Assembly: GCA_945643635.1 (NCBI GenBank)
Contig: CALZFC010000033.1
Location: forward strand, 2,803,001-2,867,000
DNA: 64,000 bases
Origin: Allodiplogaster sudhausi
Taxonomy: Eukaryota > Nematoda > Chromadorea > Rhabditida > Diplogasteridae
Direction of reading: 5' to 3'
The notes beneath the pieces are model-generated. The model did not search any database. It was not told the origin of the DNA and saw only the letters and a list, made by a program, of their open reading frames with translations. This document shows positions 56,801 to 64,000 of this stretch, piece after piece; positions within the stretch are counted from its first letter, which is position 1; every line of letters begins with the position of its first letter. The translations under genes were made by a program, and so were the position numbers.

Positions 56801-59800
56801 CGGCTGCCCGCCGAGTCGATGATCACCCACGTCGCGAAGGCCGCCAGCAGGGTTGTGAAGATCACGCTGACAGTATGCTTTGCTATTCCAGCCGTGCAAC
56901 TTTCATTTTAATAAATATGTATTTCAAAATGTTTTATATACATACATCTTCGGGCTTATAAAGAATTAGTGAAAGAATTAAGGAAGATGGCTGACAATTG
57001 AAGAACGGGCACTCCATGGAAGCTGTACTGGCCAACCCGGATGGCGGCCAGCTTGACGGGCCGGACCACGTGGTAGACCTTGCGGAAGAGGGGCATGAAC
57101 ACGAAGGTGTAGAAGGCGTAGGCGTACAGGAAAGAGAACACCACGATCGGGAAGATCGCGCCTGGCATAATATTGTCATATATATCTTCTATAATTCTTG
57201 CTTGTTTCTTTCCCCGCGGGCGGCTGCTTCCATTTCCGCTCTCTCTCTTCCATCTTCCCGGTCGAGGCAACAAGAATCCGTCTGCAGTGGCCCTGGACAA
57301 GCCGGTGGACGTTAACTTCTTCCAACAACGAGTCGCACCACGTCACCCAGGTTTTTTCACCTCTGTGAATTCAATGCGCGCACTCTTTCCTCTACCAGTA
57401 GCCTAGTTGAACTCCAGGCGGCGCTTGACAAGATTAAATACGATGTACTTGGCGTATGTGAGGCTCGTATAAAGGGGAAAGGAAGCATGACTCTTGTGCC
57501 GTCTGGAGATGTTCTTTTCCATTCCGGTCATGAGGCTCTGCTCGGACACGGTGTTGCCTTCGTGGTAAAACCATGGCTTGCATCTTCTGCCATCTTCAAG
57601 CCAGTGTCAGAGCGGATTGCATGTCTGACTCTTCCCCCTCTTCGCCTTCATATCGTACTTGTCTATGCGCCGACCTCGGCCGCCCCTGATCAGGACTATG
57701 AGGACTGCCTGGACCTTGCGGATCGTGCATTACGTGAGGCTCCTCGTGGTTTCTCTCCTGTTCTAATTGGGGATCTGAATGGACGCGTAGCTCGAGACGG
57801 TGTGAATGAGTCAGTAGTTGGCGCCTTTACAAAAGGTCCAGGAAATGAGAGAGGTCGCCTTTTTGTGGAATTTTGCACCCGTCTGCGTTTCCGAATTTGG
57901 AATACCTTCTTTCGGAGGCGCAGGGAACGTTTGTGGATCTGGCGGTCTCCAAACGCACAAACACACAATCAAATCGACTTTGCGGCCTCTCGAGCTTCCT
58001 TACCAGTGACCGACTGTGGGGTTGTCAGCTGCTTTGATTTCAATTCTGACCATCCGCTTGACAATTCGGGTAAAGTCCTCCGCTTGACAATTCGGGTAAA
58101 GTCTATCAGAAGGGAAAGGCCAGTGAAGGGTCAGGTGCAACGAGTGTTTGATCACGAATTGTATCGGTCAAATCTGAGGCTTATCCCTGATGTCGATCCC
58201 GATTCAAGTGAGGAGGCATACGAGAGTATCCACGCTCTAACGCCGGCAGCTAATGGTTGTGTGCGGTGCTCAGTAGATCCGTCGCGCATTTCTGTGAAGA
58301 CATGCCGGCTTTTCGAACAGCGACGTATCGCCAAGGCTGATACTTCACCAAACGGACTCATCGCTTTCTCTATCCTCTGTAAAGAGGCTAGGCGGAGTTT
58401 AAATGAAGACCTTGCCTCACGCAGGGAATTTATTGCTCTCCAAGCGGTGCAGAACGGACACAGTGTTGTGAAATCCCGACGCCAGAACGAGGTTTACCGT
58501 AAACGGTTACTCACGTATGATGCGACTTCGCGGTGCTCGCAGAGCGAGACGGAGAGGAAAGTGAGGGAGTTCTTTAATGAGCTATACTCGCCTACCTTGA
58601 ACATCTTGCCTGTGGACAGCATACCGCAGGAGCCAATCTTTCCATTCATGGAAGACGAAGTCGTACGAGCTATTATGCGAATCCGTCAGAATGGCTCTCC
58701 GGGTTCAGATGGAGTGACACCGAAGATGATCTATCATGCAAGAGATCGTGTTGCTCCTCTGATTTGCCGCCTGCTTAATGGTCTGTCGAATGATGAGCCA
58801 GTTCCCAGGAAACTGTCGGAGGCTCTCGTCACTCTTCTATACAAGAAGGGAGATCCGGCTGATGTTAACAACTTCCGGCCAATCTCACTCCTTCAGTGTA
58901 CCATGAAAGTGATGACTCGAGTACTGCTAGCACGCATGGAAAGAGATCTTGACAACGCTGAAGAGACCACTCAAGCAGGCTTCCGGAGAGGCTTCTCAAC
59001 TCTTGACCATATCCATGCGATTAAACAGATTGTTGAGAAGTCCAAGGAGTTCAATCAACCGCTCTATGCCGCATTTGTTGATAGTCGTAAGGCTTTCGAC
59101 TGCGTAGAGTGGCAGGCTGTCTGGAATGCGCTTGCTGACGAGGGAAGCCTCTTTCCATAACCCAGCCAATCGCAACCATAATAACTTTATTATGTAGAAT
59201 TCCTCGAAAAATGAGACTAAACTATTTTAAAACTGCGGAGGACGCATTTGCGATTTTATATGAATTTTTGAAAAACGAATAAAATTTACATACGAAGTGC
59301 TCGAACTTTATCAGTCGTGGTTTTGACTCTATAAACGTCACGTTGGCAGCGCAGTGGGTTGCGCTCCCGCCTCCAATTTTCGAGGTCTGGGTTCGATTCC
59401 CTTTGGTGACGAAGTTTAGTTTTTGCTGTTACTGTTTTGCTTATAGCGATAGTAAAGGTCACTCTTACGGGTATTTTTAAACGATTTCGAGTGCATGCAA
59501 ACTATATTATAATACTTTTGCGATGTACTCTTTAAGAAAAATTGTCTTCAATATTTTACTACTCCACGATTTCCGATCCGAAAGAGGCCGTCCCCAATAG
59601 GAGAAAATTTTTCCAAAAAAAAATTTTTTTTTTGCAGAAACTTTCCCCAGGTGGTTATTTGATGCGAGAAAACCGAATCTGAAATTCGTTTTGCTCGATT
59701 TTGCGGTTGCCGAGAGTTACGGTAGGTTTTCGGTAATTGACAGATTTGCTTCAAATAGGCTAGAACTCTTTAATTGATTGATATTTGTGTCGACGAAACC

Positions 59801-62026
59801 AAATATGTGGTGCGTTTTGTTTGATTTCGTAATTTTCAGAACATACGGTAGATCAGTAAGTATTACCATGCCCGAGAGAAATTGACTTCACCGTTAAATT
59901 ACCGTAGCTCTTGGAAACGGCAAAATCGAGCAAAACAAATTTCAGATTCGGTTTCCTCGCATCAAATAACCCCCTGGGGAAAGTTTCAGCAAAAAAAGTT
60001 TTTTTATGGAAAAATTTTCCCCTCTTTCGGATTGCAAATCATGGAGAAGTTAATTTATCGCCGAAATTTTTTTTAAAGAGTACATCGGAAAATTTTCATA
60101 ATAATGGTTTGCATGCACTCGAAATCGTTTAAAAATACTCGTAAGAGTGACCTTTACTATCGCTATAAACAAAACAGTAATAGCAAAAACTTCGCCACCA
60201 AAGGGAATCGAATCCAGACCTCGAAAATTGTAGGCGGGAGCGCAACCCACTGCGCTGCCAACGTCACGTTTGTAGAGTCAAAACCACGACTGATAAAGTT
60301 CGAGCATTTCGTATGTAAATTTTATTCATTTTTCAAAAATTCATATAAAATCGCAAATGCGTCCTCCGCAGTTTTATAATAGTTTCAGACTCATTTTTCG
60401 ACGAATTCTACATAATAAAGTTACTATGGTTGTGATTGGCTGGGTTATGGAAAGAGGCTTCCCTTGTGAGCAAGGTGTCCATGCCACGCTTATTAAGATC
60501 TTAGCGAGGCTGTACCAATCCTCTACCACATTGGTCCGTGTGAATGACAAGAAAGTTTCTATCAACGTTCAGCGCGGCGTAAGGCAAGGTGACTCATTGT
60601 CTCCGCGTCTTTTCACTGCTGTTCTCAGAAGCTGTCTGAACCGGATTGATTGGGAAGGGAGGGGTATCCGCATAGCCGGTGGTCATCTAGCAATGCTTGC
60701 GTACGCCGACGATCTCGTGCTCATCACACGGTTTCGTTCGCAGCTCTCTGATATGCTTGCAATTCTACGAGACGCCCTAGCTGAGATCGGTTTGAGTATC
60801 AACCACTCCAAGACTGTGCTAATGACATCGTGTAAGACAACCAATCAGCCCCTTCGGGTTGGCCAAGCAGTCTATCACTTTGTCGACAGCTTTGTCTATC
60901 TCGGAGTGCAGATCTCGATGCCGCTCGATGACAGCTCGGAGTTAACTCGGCGCATTCAGAAGGGTTGGCTCGCTTTTACGAGAATGTCCGACATATTGAC
61001 AAATCAGAAGCTTCGGCTGAAGATACGTCGAAAAGTCTTTGAAGCCTACGTTACCCCCGTGGTTTTGTATGGATCAGAGTGTTGGACCCTCGATAGAAGT
61101 GGGCGCGAGAGGTTAGAAAGAGCGCAAAGAAGAATGGAGCGTGCGATGCTTGGTGTGACCCTTCAAGATCGGATAAGGAATGTGGACCTGAGACGCTGGA
61201 CATGAATCAAGGATTGGCTCAAGATGGCATTCAAGAGGAAGATGGATTGGGCAATCAAGATCGACCAAATGGAACAGAATCGGTGGGCCTACATCTCCAC
61301 CTACTGGATCCCCTACGAAGCAGTTCATCGACGTAGGCCCGGTCGTCCATCCATTCGCTGGCGAGACCATCTTCCCTGACCACTTTCTCTCCCTCTCACT
61401 CATATCCCGCAACGAAGTTGACGTTCGGCCTATAACATCCCTGTGCTCATCCCACAATCGGCCTGATACAACGATAAATTGTTATTGTTAAATTGTTATA
61501 TCTTCTATTATCGCTTATTTTTATATTTCCATAATGTCATATACATATTTTGCAGAGTATCGAACGAATAATACAAAAGTGGTAAGATAATTTCCCTTAC
61601 AATTCTTCTTCTTATTATTAGGAACCTGACCAATTGTTCCTGATCTTTCTTTGCTTGTCGCTCACCTGGGAAGCCATGAGCTATGACAAATCCGAGGTAG
61701 ACGTGGAGACCGACAACGACGATCGCGCCGAGAGCGATTTGCAGCCATCTCAAAAGAGTTCATTTCCATTGCAAATTCTTTAGGCAGGCGCTTAGCATAA
61801 TTTGTTTTTTTTTGCACTCATATAAAAATAACAGTTCAAGGATGTGATAAATAAACTGCTATCATGTTTATACTGATGGTGAGTACATGTTTTGTGTAAA
61901 TGTGATAGCAGCGCTGAAGAATAAGACAGATAGTTTTAAAAGTGTTAATTAGAAATGTCTGTTTGTTGTCATTTGCTGCTCGGACTTGATGGGGTCCGCC
62001 TCGCGAAGAGAAGTCGCCAGTGACAT
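53893..62026 (-). CDS. Concentrative nucleoside transporter (CNT/SLC28), complete, 17 exons
   Basis: Polytopic plasma-membrane protein that takes up nucleosides with a Na+ or H+ gradient. Exons in order: 61986-62026, 61666-61748, 56996-57161, 56725-56866, 56501-56608, 56118-56222, 55882-55962, 55720-55800, 55528-55653, 55342-55472, 55188-55258, 54997-55094, 54849-54917, 54600-54716, 54293-54412, 54103-54163, 53893-54002. They total exactly 570 codons (569 residues plus TAG), shorter than the roughly 650 of human CNTs because the N-terminus is brief. Family motifs in order: WLQIALGAIVVVGLHVYLGF, WRPVLGGIVLQ, VVKFLDYTMVGTAFTYGFV, QYTVGTTAAESLNAAACIFLGQ, IHAVMTAGFACIAGSLFSAY, ENNVLECISNGA, ELMGMKTVLNEFIAYQSL, ATYALCGFSNISMIGSQLG. 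The QYTVGTTAAESLNA and ATYALCGFSN segments form the substrate site in CNTs. Intron 2 holds the RTE element. The donor after exon 15 is GC (AAG|GCTAGA). The start exon is inferred from phase and is the weakest part. Confidence 0.95.
58054..58103 (+). repeat. 26-base tandem duplication inside the RTE endonuclease region
   Basis: The 24-base segment at 58054-58077 recurs exactly at 58080-58103. It sits directly after the SDH motif, so the normal residues there are displaced. Confidence 0.9.
59336..59412 (+). other. tRNA-like module in left arm of the foldback element
   Basis: A 77-base segment folds like a tRNA. The acceptor-like ends CGTCAC/GTGACG pair. A D-arm GCGC-loop-GCGC includes a box-A-like TGGCAGCGCAGTGGG. 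There is a short anticodon-like stem CCTC/GAGG, and a T-arm with the box B match GGGTTCGATTCCC. The anticodon loop is not standard (8 bases, CAATTTTC), so this is more likely a pol III promoter relic than a working tRNA. Confidence 0.6.
60192..60268 (-). other. tRNA-like module in right arm of the foldback element
   Basis: Inverted partner of 59336-59412. It keeps the D-arm and most of box B (GGATTCGATTCC) but has acceptor-stem mismatches (CGTGAC against GTGGCG), so it is the more decayed copy. Confidence 0.6.
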
Positions 62027-62098
62027 CTCCCTGGACTCGTCTGCTCTCGGCTGCAGAGGCAGCTGCTGCCGCCTCGAAAAGACACGCTTATATTGGGT

Positions 62099-62140
<42 letters not shown>

Positions 62141-62720
62141 AGAGAGCATGAATAGGAGTTCAAATTGAGAGGGAAACGAATTGTTTGAGTGAGAGGATGA
62201 GAGATTTGACAGCGAATCAAGAGATCAAGAGCAAATTGAAGGTGACTTTAACAATGATAAGACATTGGGCATAGTCTAATAGATACTACAACAAACTAGA
62301 CACGAGGCTGAAAGATGATTAGTTGAACTCTTGACCAGCCGGTTAAGGAATTATCATCCTTCATCGGGAAAGATCAGGGAACACCAAAGAGCACCGTGAT
62401 AGGAGTAACGGAAATGATGACAAAATCGATGAGGACTGTTTGCAGGAAATAGATGACACAGTAAAGAGGGATACTGGTTTGGCTGGTATTGGGAAAAAGG
62501 AGATTATGAGGAGAGAGACAGAAAAGAGAGAGAAGGAGAGAAAGAAACGAACGGGGCAGAGGAAAACAGAGAAAAGACAAGCAAAGTAAATGAGCTCGCG
62601 TGTCTCCTTTTCCTTTCAAAACGGCAAGATTCCTTTGCAATGAAAAAGGCTTCCGTGGCAGTGCACGCGCTTATTTTGGACTTGCACTCACATTATGACG
62701 AGTAGAAGAGAGGAGAAAGG

Positions 62721-62783
<63 letters not shown>

Positions 62784-63084
62784 AGAGAGAGATAGAGAAA
62801 GAGAGAGAGTGTGTGAGAGAGAGAGTAGACTTCAGAATGATAGAGGGTGATGGGGAGGGAGGCTGAAGACCGAGGTAAGGCATCAGAAAGCACAAGAAAG
62901 TACCTGATAAAGATAAAGGCAGAAGAGGTGCAGAGAAAATTTAAGAATGACAATGAGAGTGTGAAATAGAGAGAAGTCTTACGGATGAAGGAATCCCGCG
63001 CATTCACTGATAAGCTTCGCGGGCTGTTCGATAAGAGCGCCATGCTCATTTCAATTAGTGATCATTTTGGCCTCAGGAACAGAA
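62027..63084. other. Upstream flank of the transporter gene
   Basis: Would contain the transporter promoter. It holds (GA)n tracts at 62102-62140 and 62724-62825, the latter with a short (TG)n insert at about 62769-62782. No other gene was seen. Confidence 0.6.
62724..62825. repeat. Compound (GA)n(TG)n microsatellite
   Basis: GA run, then a short GT run, then GA again. Confidence 0.95.
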
Positions 63085-63536
63085 AGGGAGAGAGCGAGAG
63101 GGGAGAAGAGAACGAGAGAGAGAGAGCGAGAGGGGAGAAGAGAACGAGAGAGAGAGAGAGCGAGAGGGGAGAAGAGAACGAGAGAGAGAGAGAGCGAGAG
63201 GGGAGAAGAGAACGAGAGAGAGAGCGAGAGGGGAGAAGAGAACGAGAGAGAGAGAGAGCGAGAGGGGAGAAGAGAACGAGAGAGAGAGAGAGCGAGAGGG
63301 AGAAGAGAACGAGAGAGAGAGAGCGAGAGGGGAGAAGAGAACGAGAGAGAGAGAGCGAGAGGGGAGAAGAGAACGAGAGAGAGAGAGCGAGAGGGGAGAA
63401 GAGAACGAGAGAGAGAGAGAGCGAGAGGGGAGAAGAGAACGAGAGAGAGAGAGAGCGAGAGGGGAGAAGAGAACGAGAGAGAGAGAGAGCGAGAGGGGAG
63501 AAGAGAACGAGAGAGAGAGAGAGCGAGAGGAGGAGA

Positions 63537-63568
<32 letters not shown>

Positions 63569-64000
63569 GGAGAGAGAGAACGAGAGAGAGAGAGCGAGAG
63601 GGGAGAAGAGAACGAGAGAGAGAGAGAGCGAGAGGGGAGAAGAGAACGAGAGAGAGAGAGCGAGAGGGGAGAAGAGAACGAGAGAGAGAGCGAGAGGGGA
63701 GAAGAGAACGAGAGAGAGAGAGAGCAAGAGGGGAGAAGAGAACGAGAGAGAGAGAGCGAGAGGGGAGAAGAGAACGAGAGAGAGAGAGCGAGAGGGGAGA
63801 AGAGAACGAGAGAGAGAGAGCGAGAGGGGAGAAGAGAACGAGAGAGAGAGAGAGAGCGAGAGGGGAGAAGAGAACGAGAGAGAGAGAGAGAGAGCGAGAG
63901 GGGAGAAGAGAACGAGAGAGAGAGAGCGAGAGGGGAGAAGAGAACAAGAGAGAGTGAGTGAGAGAGAGGGGAAAAGAGAACGAGAGAGAGAGAGGAGAGG
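63085..64000. repeat. GA-based minisatellite, unit about 30-38 bases, about 25 copies, open at the right edge
   Basis: The unit has a fixed core GCGAGAGGGGAGAAGAGAAC followed by a GA run of variable length. Copies differ mainly in the number of GA pairs. Long frames on both strands here (Arg/Glu-rich or Ser/Leu-rich) come from the repeat and are not genes. Confidence 0.95.

Larger units (their letters stand above)
59143..60467. mobile_element. 1.3 kb foldback (long inverted-repeat) element inserted in the RTE
   Basis: Almost the whole element is an imperfect palindrome. Arms of roughly 580 bases (59143-about 59730 and about 59885-60467) flank a spacer of about 150 bases. The ends are GGAAGCCTCTTTCC and its complement. 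A 3-base GAG flanks both sides (59140-59142 and 60468-60470), but the right end has five extra bases, so the target duplication is uncertain. No transposase frame. Each arm carries a tRNA-like module. It is non-autonomous and I do not recognise the family. Confidence 0.88.
57316..61379 (+). pseudogene. RTE endonuclease-reverse transcriptase ORF, disrupted
   Basis: The ORF encodes an apurinic-type endonuclease that nicks the target and a reverse transcriptase that copies the RNA. The frame is open from 57316; the first ATG is at 57487, but homology (FNARTLSS, YDVLGVCEARI) starts before it. Endonuclease motifs: VYAPT, IGDLNGRV, NQIDF, SDHPL. RT motifs: LLYKKGDPADVNNFRPISLL, QAGFRRGFSTLDHI, AFVDSRKAFDCVEW; then, after the break, VRQGDSLSPRLF, the catalytic LAYADDLVLI, YLGVQI and YGSECWTL. 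The foldback insertion (59143-60467) splits motif A from motif B; the frame resumes in phase at GAGCAAGGT. A TGA at 61203 stops the ORF early where RTEs usually have Arg, and the frame then continues to 61379 (NRWAYISTYW, RPGRPSIRWRDHLP). A 26-base duplication at 58054-58103 alters the sequence after SDHPL. Inactive copy. Confidence 0.9.
57193..61496 (+). mobile_element. RTE-type non-LTR retrotransposon, near full length, in transporter intron 2
   Basis: Bounded by a 12-bp target duplication TATATCTTCTAT at 57181-57192 and 61497-61508. Without the nested foldback element it is about 3.0 kb, the usual RTE size. It encodes endonuclease plus reverse transcriptase, has a very short 3' UTR and ends in a TTGTTATTGTTA-rich tail, as RTEs do. 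It is antisense to the host gene. Its 5' end lies only about 20 bases from the intron's acceptor at 57162. Confidence 0.9.

Noticed and set aside
50344..62026. Operon of the transporter and MSP genes
   Set aside because: They are on the same strand, but the gap of about 790 bases and unrelated roles do not fit a typical nematode operon.
63051..63957. Open frames of almost 300 codons on both strands
   Set aside because: They lie entirely in the GA minisatellite and read Arg/Glu or Ser/Leu repeats; open frames on both strands are a repeat artefact.

Overview
The window looks like a nematode nuclear genome segment. The evidence is a major sperm protein (MSP) gene (MSP is a nematode hallmark), introns mostly 50-150 bases long, an RTE-type retrotransposon of the kind common in nematodes, and a giant Fat-like cadherin cut into more than 80 small exons. 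The species cannot be named from sequence alone. All three host genes lie on the minus strand.

Layout. (1) 1-24609: 5' (N-terminal) portion of a Fat-family cadherin gene, 81 exons, about 10.3 kb of coding sequence (about 3,430 codons, roughly 30 cadherin repeats) that runs off the left edge. All 81 exon joins keep one open frame. One intron (1598-3943) holds an inverted-repeat element and a 5'-truncated CR1/Jockey-like LINE on the opposite strand. (2) 24610-50343: about 26 kb with no gene I can support. It is saturated with (GA)n/(CT)n tracts, mostly purine on the + strand, and it is the upstream flank of the cadherin gene. (3) 50344-53102: a three-exon MSP-domain gene whose second intron (2.26 kb) carries SINE-like debris. 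(4) 53893-62026: a complete 17-exon concentrative nucleoside transporter gene (CNT/SLC28, 569 residues). Its second intron holds a near full-length RTE retrotransposon bounded by a 12-bp target duplication. That RTE is in turn split by a 1.3 kb foldback element carrying two inverted tRNA-like modules. (5) 62027-64000: GA-rich flank ending in a GA-based minisatellite that runs off the right edge.

The three genes act separately: cell adhesion and planar polarity (Fat-like cadherin), sperm cytoskeleton or MSP signalling (MSP), and Na+- or H+-coupled nucleoside uptake (CNT). Nothing suggests a shared pathway or an operon. The most useful observations are splice donors with C at +3 and two GC-AG introns, the triple nesting in the transporter intron, the foldback element with paired tRNA-like modules, and the scale of the GA desert. 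No convincing new multi-gene system was found.
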